DNA of 64,000 nt from Mantis religiosa (taxonomy: Eukaryota; Arthropoda; Insecta; Mantodea; Mantidae). The position numbers and the translations under genes were made by a program. The notes under the pieces were generated by a model, which worked only from the letters and a program-made list of their open reading frames with translations, did no database searches and was not told the origin of the DNA. Where the stretch lies: assembly GCA_030765055.1 (NCBI GenBank), contig CM060958.1, forward strand, positions 113,010,954 through 113,074,953, read 5' to 3'. Shown piece after piece: positions 12,060 through 23,799 of the stretch; within the stretch, counting starts at the first letter, position 1; each line of letters starts with the position of its first letter.

Positions 12060-12225
12060 TGAAAATTTCAATGACATGGGCGGGGAAATATACGAGTCAA
12101 ATGGGGAATTTAATGTCAGGACGGCTCGCAGGACATGTTAACTCAATGGGTTAGAGTGACTGGACGGAAACCAGGAGATCCGTGGTTCAAATCCCGGCTA
12201 CGGCATTGAGGTTTTCTTGTTGATA
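12060..12225 (+). repeat. tRNA-derived SINE, single unit of the 315-bp family
   Basis: A-box-like GTTAACTCAATGGGTTAG and B-box GTGGTTCAAATCCCGG lie 30-50 bp apart, framed by pairing ends (TACGGC near the 3' side). The preceding sequence CGGGGAAATATACGAGTC and GGGGAATTTAATGTCAGG is the same as in the tandem arrays at 14.5 and 34 kb. This is one dispersed unit of that family. Confidence 0.65.
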
Positions 12226-12465
12226 ATCTATTAACCAACTATTTTTATTTGTTCTATTTCTTGTAAGAGTGGTTCTACTTCCAGGTCATTTGTAATGTAT
12301 TTCACAGGCCTAGAGACGAAATAAAATACATTGCACATTTGGTGATCATTTGTAAGTAATTATGGCGCATAAAAGTAAATTTCTTTCTTCTATTCTTCAG
12401 ATGCAAAAGTAATATCACCAAGAGCTTTGGAAACTACATTTAAAGGCTACATCCTCGCGATATGT

Positions 12466-13440
12466 ATTGTCACGAGGCATTGTTTGGCTGCTGCCGAGGG
12501 AGAGGAAGAAGAGGGGAGTGAAAGAGACAGATATCGCCCAAGCCACGCCCATGGAGTTAAGTGCAGAGGTTCTACCCAATCAGTCCAGGACCCATAGGTC
12601 CAAAGATATTGGTCTCCTTCAACCCGGGAGTGATGGATACTTCGGGGCTCTTTTCATTGGGCAATATCTGATTTCTTAAAAGGCCCTCTACGTTGACAAC
12701 AATGTCAAGAAGGGCTGTGAGTGGATACGCCACTTACGCGCGTCAACCGCGCAGGGAAGGCTACCAAAAAACCTCGGGCGGCCATAGCCTAGCCGGAGGT
12801 ACCCAATTTCCTGTGGGTTTCGGGAACACACTGACCCCTCGAGTCCAACCCAAACCGAACATCTCCCCGACAGGAGGGGCTCAGCATTTCGGCCCGAGGT
12901 TCTTCTAGTAACATCAGAGGTACCACAAGTGCTAAGGGTCTGCAGCGCCCGCACATGGAGTAGAAGAACGCTTAAGCTGGCCGAGGGAGAGACGGGGGCG
13001 GGGAGAAAAAGAGCCAGAGAGTTGTCTGGACAGTTCTCTCTCCTTCGCCTGCCGCCGTGAAAGACTATGAAGCTTCGGAAAGGTTCGAGAAACAGCGGAT
13101 CGGTTATAAAAGCATCACGGCTGGACGGACAGCCCATTGTCAGCACGAAGCTGCTAGGAGCTGTAGTTACAAGCCAGTGAGCTGTTTGTTGTGTGTGAAC
13201 ATTTGGACTGTACCGAGTCTAGAACTGATAAATACTGATACTGATAAACTGATAAATCAATGTAGTAATGTAAAGGTGATTTTTTTTTTTTTTTTTTTTT
13301 TGGTTACGCGTGCAGACGGCCTGGAAGGTTGTGTTGGTGTATGTTACCTCACTTTACAGCTTGTAAGGGGTGTACAAACGTCTTGCTACTGAAATAAATA
13401 GCATTTTGAGTTTTTGAAAACTAGACGTTTGATTTTACGG
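12466..13440 (+). repeat. candidate solo LTR
   Basis: The segment starts TGTCACGAGGCATTG and could end at CCACA near 13440, so it has TG...CA borders. It holds TATAAAAG at about 13102 and AATAAA at about 13393, spaced as a promoter and polyadenylation signal would be in an LTR. The region is more GC-rich than its surroundings. A second repeat is inserted at 12690-12960 and a run of 22 T lies at 13280-13301. No target-site duplication or matching second LTR was found, so this is a moderate call only. Confidence 0.35.
12690..12960 (-). repeat. repeat shared with the 35.7-kb SINE body
   Basis: Read on the minus strand this stretch matches 35854-36000 on the plus strand over about 140 bp: CTTAGCAC.TGTGGTACC, then GTTACTAGA, CTGTCGGGGAG.TGTTCGG and GTTGGACTCGAGGGG.CAG. 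Because it is read as protein in both copies it gives look-alike open frames (for example VGLEG), but these are a by-product of a GC-rich repeat. I treat it as a SINE or tRNA-SINE body, not a gene. Confidence 0.6.
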
Positions 13441-14472
13441 ACCCACAAAGCCACTATATTTTCTATTTCGTTTTTATAATTTTAAGATTGAGTTTGAAAC
13501 ACTATAATTAGTTGCATTATGGAAAATATGCCTAATAAAACAGACTGCAGTTACTGAAGTATTTTCACTTTCTCTATTTTCCAGGCACATTTGAGTATTG
13601 CACTTTTACAACCTCCCTACCCAAAGTTCACGAGTTTAGTATGCAAAGCATTTCACCGCCAATTCGTTAACTTTGTAGATGAAAAGATTCTCCTATAATG
13701 TAAATGAAGAATACATTTAAAGTTTATCGTGGAGAGAACGGACGGAGCATATTTAATGACAAATCACTGCTACGCTGCCATTCGAGGGCAGCGCTTTGCA
13801 CAGTTGAGTGTTCCAGTTTTAATTCGTGCACCAGCTGGTAGACACTGTCACGCTGGAACTATGGAACATTTGGCACAACGAATGAAAGGGAAACTGAAAT
13901 AGTGAAAAAGCAAATCTTCCAGCTGCAATGCCATAAATCTGGTATCCGAGAGGGACGGAACACAAATTGCTGGATGAAAGCTTTATTATTTGGAGTTTAA
14001 AATTCCTGGAAATGCAGAAAATCCCGTTTGGGTATTTTCCAATAAGCTCATAAAGTGAGCTGATAAACAGTGTACTGGATTGATAATCCTATGAACTTAT
14101 CGATGTAAATAGAAAAGTGGTCAGCTCGCCTCTATGATGTGGCGCTAGGTGTGTACCACATATTGCAGCAGAAGTTCTGCTGCATGCATGGTGGATTATC
14201 TCCGAGCACCACGTTGCTTTTCTGGAAGATGGATTCTGAAACTTACGTAATATACTCTTGTGTTAGTATGGTATCTAATTTCCACGATGCAGTCGTGGAT
14301 GAGAAGCGATGATGGATTTGTAGGAAGATGAAATAACTTTTAAGACCTTCTTTTTCTAAATTTATTTTAATTTAATTAAAATATTTTGAAATAACCCTTT
14401 AAACACTGAAACAAATAATCACGTTTGCTAGCCTTGATCTTACATAATTTTATAAACAATTATGTTCCTATC
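13441..14472. other. no recognisable gene
   Basis: AT-rich sequence without a coding frame of note or an identified repeat end. Confidence 0.4.
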
Positions 14473-15570
14473 AAAGGGTAGAGCCAGACTGGAAAATTCA
14501 ATGTCATAGCCAGGATTTGAAGCACGTATCTTCTGCTCTCGATTCAGCCGCTCTAAACCATTGAGCTACTGTGGCTAACGTGCAACATGATATTAAATTC
14601 TCCAACTAACTCGTGTTTCTCCCGGTAAACCACTTAGGAGTTCTCATTAACACATGAGACAACTACCTTAATGGCGACTTACTATGCTGTAAGTACTTTA
14701 AGGTCCGGTCTAATACTTCGGACCATATTAGGTATAATTAATGGAAGTTAATTGTTCTTTCACACTAGCCGTGTGTAGGACGCACTATGAAAGGGTAGAA
14801 CCAGACTGAAAAAGTCAATGCCACAGCCGGGATTTGAATCACGGATCTTTTGGTCTCCATCCAGCCGCTCTAAACCATTGAGCTACTGTGGCCAACGTAC
14901 TAACAGGACATTAGATTCTCCAACTGACTCGAGTTTTTCCCGGTAAACCACTTAGGAGTTCTCATAAACACATGAGACAACTACCTTAATGGAGACTTAC
15001 TATGCTGTAAGTACTTTGAGGCCCGGCCTAATAGTTTGGACTACTATTAGGTACAATTAATGGAAATTAATTGTTCTTTCACACCAGCCCTGTGTAGGAC
15101 GCACTAAGAAAGGGTAGAGCTAGACTGAAAATTCAATGCCGTTGCCGGAATTTGAACCACGGATCTTCTGGTCTCTCTCCAGCTGCTTTAAACCATTGAG
15201 CTACTATGTCCAACGTGCCAACGTGACATTAAATTCTCCAACTGACTCGAGTTTTTCCCGGCAAACCACTAGGAGTTCTCATAAACACATGAGACAACTA
15301 CCTTAATGGCGACTTACTATGCTGTGAGTATTTTAAAGCCTGGGCTTTATAGTCCAGGCCACTATTAGGTACAATTAATGGAAATTAATTGTTCTTTCAC
15401 ACTAGCCCTGTATAGGATGCACTATGAAAGGGTAGAGCTAGATTTAAAATTCAATGCCGTTGCCGGGGCTTGAACCGCGGATCTTCTGGTCTCTCTCCAG
15501 CTGCTCTAAACCATTGAGCTACTATAGCCAACGAGCCAACTTGACATTAAATTCTCCAACTGACTTTGGC
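14473..15570 (-). repeat. tandem array of tRNA-like units, ~318-bp period
   Basis: The anchor AAAGGGTAGA recurs at 14473, 14790, 15109 and 15427, giving periods of 317, 319 and 318 bp. Each unit has, on the minus strand, an A-box-like TAGCTCAATGGTTTAGAG and a B-box-like TTCAAATCC/CCCGGC core 35-45 bp further on. After these comes TTGAATTTT and a ~240-bp spacer holding GGAAATTAATTGTTC and ACTTACTATGCTGT. Units differ at many positions, so this array is older than the one at 34 kb. It looks like a SINE head and body multiplied head to tail as a satellite. Functional tRNA is unlikely. Confidence 0.78.
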
Positions 15571-15892
15571 TGTAGCATTGCATTTTTCAGTCTTACTCTA
15601 CCGTTTCATAGTGCGTCCTACACACCGCTAGTGCGAAATAACAATAATTTTCAATTATGTTACTTTCACAACGTTTAATGCACTGCATCCCTTCTGCAAA
15701 CTTCGCTACGACGGTTAAGCGCAGAAGAATGCTAACTGCGGCCAATCTCGATTTACTGGTCCACATTACATTCAGTTATAATTATGTTCGTTGTAATATT
15801 TAATAATATTTTTATAAGTATTCTTTCAAATAACTTTTCCCACTACTTAGCACTCAACATAAAATTTCTTCAAACTTTACATTAATTTTGTG

Positions 15893-16056
15893 AGCCCGGG
15901 GTCCATAGAGCTTAGAGTTACCCGACATTTGTCTTTCAGGATAAGGGAAAACCCTGGAAAACCCTTATCCGGCTAACTCACCCTGACCGAGATTCGAACT
16001 CGGGATCTCTTGAACGTGAGGCAAACGTTATACCACCACGCTACCGAGGCAGGCAT
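15893..16056 (-). repeat. tRNA-derived SINE
   Basis: The minus strand carries a full tRNA-like head: A box GGTAGCGTGGTGGTATAA and a T arm CCGAGTTCGAATCTCGG with five perfect pairs. TGCCTCACG occupies the anticodon position and suggests a Val(CAC)-like ancestor. A short body follows, containing CCAGGGTTTTCCCTTATCC and ending near the CCCGGG at 15896. The acceptor stem is not complementary, so this is a SINE and not a tRNA gene. A fragment of a similar body in the other orientation lies at about 16410-16500. Confidence 0.7.
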
Positions 16057-17220
16057 CTTGTATTTACCTGATTTCTTTCATACCTCCACGTTTATCCTTA
16101 GCCTCGTATACAGTAGTATCATAAATGATTTGAAATAAAATTAAACCTAAAATAACTGTTTTGACATTCAAATACTCCTTCATTCAAATCTTTTAAGCAG
16201 AGGTACCCGAAGAAATTTTATGCTCTAAGTATGCCGGACTCATTTGAATGTTATTTCATCCATTTTATTCACCGTCCAGTAGATTCTAACCAATTCAACA
16301 AAACAATATAATATTCCACTGCACATAATAGCTACAGAGCCCACCTTTTTGTGTGCTTCATGTTCAGCAGATTCTGTGTGGGAAAACCAGTTAGGCCAAG
16401 CTACTTGGATAAGGTTTCTTCCGGGGTTTCTTCTTATCCTTAAACCTGAATATCACGTAACTAAGTTTCGTGCGTAGACCACGAGGTCATTTGAGCACAT
16501 TTTTTACAATATTTTCATTGACCAACATCATCTAACCGATTAAAATTCTTAAATAAAAAATTCAAACAGATATACAGTAACTCAAATAAGCAGATTCAAT
16601 AAAAGCTAATCAGTAAGTTATTTAAGTAACTTCACTTCACTAATTCTTTGAAAGAGAGACTTTATTTATTATTATTTTGGTTCATGTACAAATTTAGTTA
16701 GGTGTGGAGTTTAAATATTTAGGTTATAGGTTTACCTTGTAAAAATTAACTTTGACAAACGCTTCATATACATATACATGAAGCAATTATAGATTATAAA
16801 AAACAGGGCAAATAGTTTATTACTTTGCTCCTTTAAGTTTAACAAAAGTTTTCAACGACATAAGCCTAATTTAATTAAGCTACAGCTACCATTTTAACTT
16901 GATAATCACTTAATATTAATAAAAATCCTAAAAATAAATTAGCATTTAAAATAAAATCTTAAATCAGACATGTTCTCTAAAATAAATTGCGTAGTCAGAC
17001 TTAGAATGTTGCAAGTATGGTGTTTTTGTCTAAATTTAGACAACTCGAAAGTGACAACCAAGTACACCTAGAGAAGAGGGAGACAGGGAGGAGGAGATAG
17101 AAAGGGGGAGAGAGGGAGGTACAAATAATATCCCTGTACTGTGGCAGCTGACGGTCATTTAGTTCTGTTCATAAAATAAGACCTGAAGCTTTCCTGGCGA
17201 TTAATTTCGATTAGAAACGA
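16057..17220. other. no gene; purine-rich tract
   Basis: AT-rich sequence with a SINE-body-like fragment (CCGGGGTTTCTTCTTATCC, about 16421) and a purine-rich GGGAGGAGGAGA-type tract at 17071-17121. No coding frame is supported. Confidence 0.45.
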
Positions 17221-17560
17221 TTGGAAACCGGCCTTAAAAATGGAACTTTTTTTACTTAAAGAGCACAGATCTATACAGCTTGATAATCAAGTTAAGTACG
17301 ATAGTTAAAATTCTTTGACCAAATTAATTTTTTATACTCTCGCCATCTCCTGACTGGCATTTAATTTACTCAAAACAGTCTTTTGTACAAAAATGCGAAT
17401 ATTGATAGTGTTTTGTCTTTGTGTTATATCCAGTTATACATTGGTAGTCATAACATTTAACAAATATTCTGATGATGGGAGAGATGTACACTTCCGTAAC
17501 GTCGATTTCTAATCGTCTTTTCACCTCGTTTGCTTCCCGAGAAGAACTTAAACTGTTCTG
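17221..17560 (+). repeat. Penelope-like element 3' end, copy 1
   Basis: From AAACCGGCCTTAAAAATGG to TTGCTTCCCGAGAA this segment matches the tail of the Penelope-like element at 20261-20600 nearly throughout: TTGATAATCAAGTTAAGTA, TTTGACCAAATTAATTTT, GGCATTTAATTTACT, GTGTTATATCCAGT. It is the non-coding 3' part only. It contains a damaged hammerhead-like motif at 17469-17503 (CTGATGA kept, GAAAC changed to GTAAC, helix II mismatched), which should be inactive. Confidence 0.75.
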
Positions 17561-19789
17561 TTCATTATATCATTAGCATTAATCGAAATTATATTTCAAT
17601 AAATTCAATTGGTTCCAGTTTCTCTATAATTCCATTTAGGTTAAACTGTGTCACAGGTGAACAGCTGTTTTGGGGAAGCAATCAATATTTCTACGTATGC
17701 GTACTACGTACTACATTTCACTTTAGATAAAGGAATAACGATTGTAATATATCACTTTATAATGATTACTTAACAGTTATAGTTAGTATAGCTAATTTTG
17801 TGACGCGTTGTTTATAAATTGTATCTGCATCTAGATTATTTAGGTGTATAAAATGTATTTATTTTTATTTTCAACGGAACAAGTATGACAGATGAGCATC
17901 ATTTAAGTTTTGATGAACCTATATTTTATGTTTTGAAGCACAATTTGGTTTTTAGAATTTAAAGTATAGGTTTTGCTGCCTAGTAACTACGAACTAAAGC
18001 CTCGGTGATTATTATAACAGTAGATAAAATACGTGAACTATGTGTATGAAGAAATATTTTAAAAGAATGAAAGAATTATTCACTATAATTCCACCCCACA
18101 AACCATCTGGAAGAACACCAGTAGAACCACAGAAATCCTTTTAGTGAGTTATGAGATCTAATCCTGAAAGATAAGAATGAGAAAAACGTTCCAAAAAGTG
18201 TGAATATCAAGGATGCTTCTACTTTTGTATAATTTTCCGAAATAACTATTTAGAGACGTTGGCCCCCCTAGTCCGTTGGTTTCAAATTTTTGCTTGTCAT
18301 GAATAAATAACTGTCAAAAAAGTCTCTGTTATAACTTTGGAGCAATCATATTTTGAGTAAAAGTAGTAGATAAACAATTTTGGTTGGCTTTTAGAACGCA
18401 AAATATTGGGGAGAATGGGGTGAGCCCGTGGTGTCACCGTCTTGCGCTCTCAGGGTTCGCTTCTTATCGATCCAGCCATCGAAACTCTCGGCCATATAGA
18501 TTGGGGCACCTGTTGTACCTACCACTGTCAGATCGAGTTAATTGTTATATTGACAACATGCAATTGTACCCTAGTGTATTAGTAACCATCAACATAATAG
18601 CTCACGTAATGCAATTTAGAGAAACTAATACAGCGATTTGAAACTTCCACTGCTATCATCAATCACGTTTAGCCATAAATTTTAGAGTTTCGCATACATT
18701 TCAAAACAAGAGAACAATGATTCCTTACCATATATGATAAAATTCAATCTGCAACATCTATTTAACACCCTATTTTAAATAATTAGGAGTGGTTTGATTA
18801 AATAATATATCATATAGCACCCCAGACTTAAATCACAGAGTGTGAGCTCTGCTAATCGTACCAGGTGAGTCACCTGCCCCTATTTACTTTTTAATTTATG
18901 CAACGTGCTAAGCAATTTATGTGACTTACCACCTTCTTGAATGCCTTCTTAAGAATGACTTGCAGAAACGTTTATAGAGGAGGGGTACACAAATCAATGC
19001 ATAAGTGTTGTCTGGGACAGAAGTCAATCACTATGTATGTCGATTCCAGAACGTCATATCTAGACAAAGAGGATGCAGTAGTGATTTTATTCGCGTTTAC
19101 AAAGTTTTATTTATTAGCGTACATTCGCACACAAATTTAAACACGCCCCTGAAGGTACAACCTGTCACATGCATCAGTTGACGATAATATTGGAATACAA
19201 AATGCCAGATCAACATAGTAAGTCCAATTGGATATACTTCTTCAGCCAACACGTGTTTTGTTGTACAGTCATGTCAAAAACTGCTAAGAATTAGGTAGAT
19301 TTTTTTCGCCTCTGTTACAAATTAGCTCCTACAAAAAATGTAATGGTGGATGCAGTTTTTTTTATTTGTGTTAAAACTACCGAAAGTAGCTCACAACACT
19401 GTACGAGGCTGTAAAAAAGGTCTAAAGATTCGAGGTGGAGGTAGGAGGTCTGCGATTACTTATTCTTATAGGAACTTTCCCTCTCAAGGAAGCATTGGCT
19501 AACTGCTTTTATACAGGTCACGTTACCAATCTGCCAGTTTAGACATAAGTGGGGTTCAAATCCTGCGTGATCATTTCAAACATTTTATTGCCTTTTGTTT
19601 TATTTCTTGTGGCCTATAATTTGAGATTATAATACAAATTACGCTTTATAGCGTTATAGGTGTTTATAATAATAGCCATGATTTCCTCTGGCAGATAGTT
19701 ATAAATGTATATTTCGTAGTAGATACTTTATTATGATCGGTACTGTACCTGACCCATTCAACCAAATTTCAAATATGCTCAATTCCTTC
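17561..19789. other. no recognisable gene
   Basis: AT-rich sequence with two weak tRNA-like boxes: about 18830-18890 on the minus strand, and GGGGTTCAAATCCTGCG at about 19553 on the plus strand. Frames of 85 and 67 codons (18384, 18937) show no known motif. Confidence 0.4.
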
Positions 19790-19854
19790 TCGGGCAACAA
19801 GCCAGGTGAACAGACGACTAGAAATCAGACAGGCCTAACGCTACAGCCTGCAAT

Positions 19855-20217
19855 CTATCCGGCAGAGTCAGCAGAATTCTCGCCAAATACATCGGGGCCA
19901 TCCACAAGCCACCTCGGAAGATTAAACATCTTTTGAGACCGGTGAAAGACAAACTGGACTTCCAAGTTCCGGGAGTGTACCGCATTCCCTGTCAATGTGG
20001 GACACCGTATATAGGACAAACCGGAAGAACCATCGCTACCAGAATAAACGAACGTGAACGGAGCATTCGTTTAATGCAACCTGAGAAGTCTGAACTGGCA
20101 GAGCATGTTTTGATAACGACCATAGAGCCAACTTTCGGGAGTCAAACATCTTGGCAATATGCAACAGTTACTGGTAGTGGAGACTTAAGGAGGCTTTGGC
20201 TATTTCCTCTGGAATGA
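19855..20217 (+). pseudogene. GIY-YIG endonuclease domain of a Penelope-like element
   Basis: The open frame reads RPVKDKLDFQVPGVYRIPC, then CGTPYIGQTGRT and ATRINERERSIR. GVY and YIG are the two signature strands of GIY-YIG nucleases, CQCG supplies the Cys pair typical of Penelope-type versions, and the Arg after YIGQTGR is the catalytic-helix Arg. The linker before it (KYIGAIHKPPRKIKHLL, from 19895) is the conserved RT-to-nuclease connector. The frame is open from at least 19858 to the TGA at 20215, but the RT is missing, so no functional protein is expected. Confidence 0.85.
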
Positions 20218-20511
20218 GCACGCTTAATCGTGATGCTGGATTTCAGTTCAGCTCCTCCAGGAAACCGGCCTTAAAAATGAAAATCCGTCGATTTAGGAAG
20301 AGAAGATCAATACTGCTTGATAATCAAGTTAAGTAGTTACGTTTCTTTGACCAAATTAATTTTCTATACTCACGCCATCCCCTGACCTGGCATTTAATTT
20401 ACTGAAAACAGACTTTTTTAAGTAATGCGAATTTTGACAGTGTTTTGTCTTTGTTTTGTATTTGTGTTATATCCAGTGTTTCATTTGTGGTTATACCATA
20501 AATAAAATATC

Positions 20512-20546
20512 CTGATGATGGGAGAGTTGCACACTCCCGAAACGTC
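20512..20546 (+). ncRNA. hammerhead-ribozyme-like motif, best plus-strand copy
   Basis: CTGATGA (20512-20518), hairpin GGGAG/CTCCC (20520-20524 with 20534-20538), GAAAC (20539-20543) and GTC (20544-20546). All core boxes are intact and helix II has five perfect pairs. ATC before and GAT after can start helix I. An extra T sits between CTGATGA and helix II, and helix III would be minimal. It lies in the 3' tail of a Penelope-like element, where hammerheads are known. Cleavage after the C at 20546 would be the prediction. Confidence 0.5.
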
Positions 20547-20640
20547 GATTTATATTCGTCTTTTCACCTGGCTTGCTTCCCGAGAACAACTTGAGCATAT
20601 TTGCCGTCAGGAAAGCTTCAGGTCTTATTTTAAGTTTCAA

Positions 20641-21489
20641 ATATTTCACAAATACAAAGTGAAACACAACATCTAAGCACGAAATAAAACTACTAGATTT
20701 AATGCCGTCGATATGCTCTTAAAAATGAAATTCAACTACGTAACGTGGTTTACAACACCAGATACAGTACAGATTATAACGGTCACAAAGTTAAACATGA
20801 TCCCTAATAAAATATAAAGATAGCCCGCAACTACCCTTTAAAATACAAGGGCCCCTTCTACATGTCGATAGGATGAGCTCACGCAACCTAAAGGGTGAGC
20901 TAATCCCTGTAGATCCCTAATTGTCGTATTGTAATTTATGCGTCTTTGGCTCACAGGAGAACCAATAGCATCAATAAATAAATTAGTAACTAAAATATAG
21001 TCAATAATAACTTGGTGAAAGAAAAAAGTTACAAAACAATGTGACGTCATTTTGAACCTAGTCTTTACATCACCATAACTCAGCAGTTAACTAACCCAGT
21101 CGACCAGCTGTGGCGCCTTCTATGTCGCTCTTTGGGAAACTATTCGTTTCCCAGCTTTATAGTAAAGTTTTTCATGCATGAAAAGACATCGTTTATATAA
21201 TCTTTTCGTATCCTCTTGGTCCTCACTCAGGGCTGTAAGTACTAACGCTTGGTGCATATAATACCCAATAGAAGGGCACAGCTGCAATAACCACTTTTGT
21301 GCTAAAAGGGTCACTATTTTCTCATTAGACTATAAACTGCAGGTTGCATAGATAAGAATAAATAGGAGCAGCTGACTCACTTGGGTATATTCCAATTTGT
21401 AAAATGTTTTAATAAGGTAATTTGTCAACGCAACTGTATATTAATAGGTATCTATAAACATATTTTCTTTTTAAGTCGAAATCTTTAAG
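20641..21489. other. no recognisable gene
   Basis: AT-rich sequence. Minus-strand frames at 20838-21050 and 21120-21314 (the latter Lys/Arg-rich near its end) have no recognisable domain. Confidence 0.4.
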
Positions 21490-22690
21490 AAGGGAGTTAA
21501 ACTAAAAAATATGAAAAGTGAGTAGTAAATTGCAAAAGGGTAGAAAAGGTCAATGAATTGGAATACTTAGGACTAAGGTTGAGTAGTAATGGAAAGTGGG
21601 GAGTACACAGGAGGAAAACTGAAGCAAAAGGAAGGGCGGCAATGAATGGGATAAGAATATGCAAATATAAGCTAGAAATGACAACCAAGTGGTTAGTTAG
21701 AATGTAGAAGCACTAGTTGAATCCAAAATGCTGTATGCAGTGGAGATCTAGGAGGGGGCGCAGAGGTAAAGGAAAAGGTGGATCAAAACTACAGAAGGTT
21801 TTGTAAAGAGCTACTAGGCTTACCAAGATCAGCACCTAGGGAAGTAGCTTTAGTAAAATTAGGAAAGATAAGAAGAAATGGAATAATAATGGAAAGAATA
21901 ATGAAATTTTGGTATAGGTGTTTGGTCAAAGAAGAAGGGGAAATTATGAAATTATGCTAGAAACAGCGAAAAGGATTAGCGAACCCAAATAGTTGGTGGG
22001 CAGAGATAGGAGGAATTATGGAAAAAATAGGAGTGTGAGATATATGGAGATTAGAGAAAAGGAATACAAGCGATGTGTGTAAATTGGTAAAATGCAGAAT
22101 AGAAGATTGAGAAAGGCAGGGAAAATGGGGAATTCTAGAAAATATGAAATCATTACAATTATACAAGCAAATAAAAAGAAATTGTGGACGGAAAGCATAT
22201 GTAGATTACTGCAATAGACAAGAGAGAGAAGGGTTAGCTTGGATGAGAACAGGAACAGTATCTCTAAGAGGGATATGAGGTAGGGAAAAGGGAACTTGTG
22301 AATTGTGTGGGGGAAAAGAAAGCATAGAACACTATGTAACAGAATGCGAGGAGGTTGCAATATGGAGAAAAAAGGTTTGGAAAGAAAATTGGGAGAAAGT
22401 AGAGAAGAGGATAGTAGCTATAAAAATGTTAACGGGAAGGGAGGAAAATAAGAAAAGAAGTATTGGTGAGTTCTTGCAGAAAGTAAAAGAAAAATGGGCC
22501 AGAAATGTAAATAATATAAGAAAGGAAGTTGGGAGGGAAGAATGGGGATAATTAAGTAACAAGGAGGTACGGGGGTTAAGAGCTACCTGACAGAGCAGAA
22601 GGCCAGGATGACATGTAAGCCAAAGTAGCAACAAGGTAAAGACAAATAAATTTAGCCTAAAGTTGAAAATGGTAAAATTTTGGAATATGC
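21490..22690 (+). pseudogene. LINE reverse transcriptase, C-terminal third and 3' end
   Basis: A 5'-truncated LINE. VNELEYLGLRLSSNGKW (about 21550) is the strand after the RT active site. FCKELLGLPRSAPREVALVK (21793-21850) and WLARMRTGTV-like sequence follow. CELCGGKESIEHYVTEC (22291-22341) is a C-x2-C-x-H-x-C knuckle typical of LINE C-termini. The protein ends at about 22551, followed by ~140 bp of 3' UTR with an AATAAA at about 22691. Two or three stops and frameshifts break it. A sister copy on the other strand lies at 52910-53885, and a diverged one at 9900-10604. Confidence 0.78.
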
Positions 22691-23005
22691 ACAATAAATC
22701 TAATCTTTTGAAATATTTTCTTTTATATAAGTAGAGCCCCGATTTCTAAAGGAAATGCTTATAAATGCTTTTTGCTGAAATACGGGATTTGCTTAATTAA
22801 TTTATGCGTTTTAATTACACTAGCTCATTTTATCCAAATCATGTAAATTTAAAAGTGAATTTTCAATCCTGGCCATCATTTAATTATTCAGACGATTTAC
22901 GTGGTTTTGCTGAAACAGTGGTCAATATAAAGACGTGGATCTTCTTGTTTCTAGCGTAAAGAAACTGTGCTGTCACCGATTAGATAGTAAAAATGTCATG
23001 AAGTC
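22691..23005. other. no recognisable gene
   Basis: AT-rich spacer between two element remnants; nothing identified. Confidence 0.4.
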
Positions 23006-23625
23006 CTTCCAAATTTGTCTTTACCTCCTCAGCCAGTTTTAACTCGAAGGTATACGTGGTTAAAGTCTGTGTCATTCAACGTGGAACATTTCAATGAAGT
23101 AACAGCACTCTTGTACTCCTTAGATGCAGAAGATGCAAGCAGAATTGCCGCAGAACAGGAATGTTTTGATAATATTGGCTTCCAAGATATTATTGCTTCC
23201 ATAACTATTCCTCCAAAATACCTGACATTACCTATAATGTAGTTGGAAGTTCGAAATAATACCTGGAATATTTCACTTTTTGGGGGAAATGACATTTCAA
23301 TAACGTTGTCTTCAGGACTCACTGCCTTTGAGAAACTCAGTGAGGTATTAACGAAAAACCGTGGCTACGAAACACTACTTAAAATTTCTAAAAATCTTTC
23401 TGGCACAGAAACGAAATCGTGGAGGACTTCACTTACGAATAACTGCGGTGCTTTTCACATGTTCCAGTAACATCAAGCGACGTTTAGAGATCCGTTTCAA
23501 TGTACAAAGGATACTTCACTGACAAACGCAAGAGCTCCAAACAAGAAAATACCAAGATAACCTTCCTCTGTACTGTAACAAGTTTACGTAACATAAAAAT
23601 TCTACAAACAATATACCTTTCAGTT
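23006..23625 (+). pseudogene. hAT-like transposase, C-terminal remnant
   Basis: LPPQPVLTRRYTWLKSV (about 23020-23070) followed by EHFNEVTALLYSLDAEDAS is a block I know from insect hAT-type transposases that end in a short dimerisation motif. At about 23475-23560 a second frame gives VTSSDV then RSVSMYKGYFTDKRKS, the counterpart of the hAT C-terminal Val-Thr-Ser...Glu-Arg-x-Phe-Ser block. A stop replaces the Glu codon. The copy has an in-frame stop at 23240 and a frameshift near 23470. It abuts the LINE that begins at about 23630. Confidence 0.6.
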
Positions 23626-23799
23626 GCTCGCTTTCCGGCGAGAGGGAAGGTCACACACGGGTGCTGCTAAGCGTGTTTACGTCAGCATACGTGTTGCCTA
23701 GTGAATAGTGATACGTATTGTTTGTGTTCGTCGAATACTGCTAGTAATAGTAGTCTCGTTGTATATTGACATTTACTACTACATACGACAGAAATAATA

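Larger units (their letters stand above)
19790..20640 (+). mobile_element. Penelope-like retroelement, 3' fragment
   Basis: A 5'-truncated Penelope-like element. It holds the end of the coding region with a GIY-YIG endonuclease domain and a ~420-bp 3' tail. The tail is shared with 17221-17560 and carries a hammerhead-like motif. Penelope-like elements encode a reverse transcriptase fused to a GIY-YIG nuclease that nicks the target for priming. The RT domain is absent here, so the copy is dead. The 5' border is uncertain because the frame upstream of 19855 degrades gradually. Confidence 0.8.

Noticed and set aside
12688..13146. 152-codon minus frame as a protein gene
   Set aside because: It covers a GC-rich repeat shared with 35.86 kb and runs across the border of that repeat into LTR-like sequence, so it is an accidental frame.
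15975..16056. Functional tRNA-Val gene
   Set aside because: The T arm is perfect but the acceptor stem does not pair and a SINE body follows directly.
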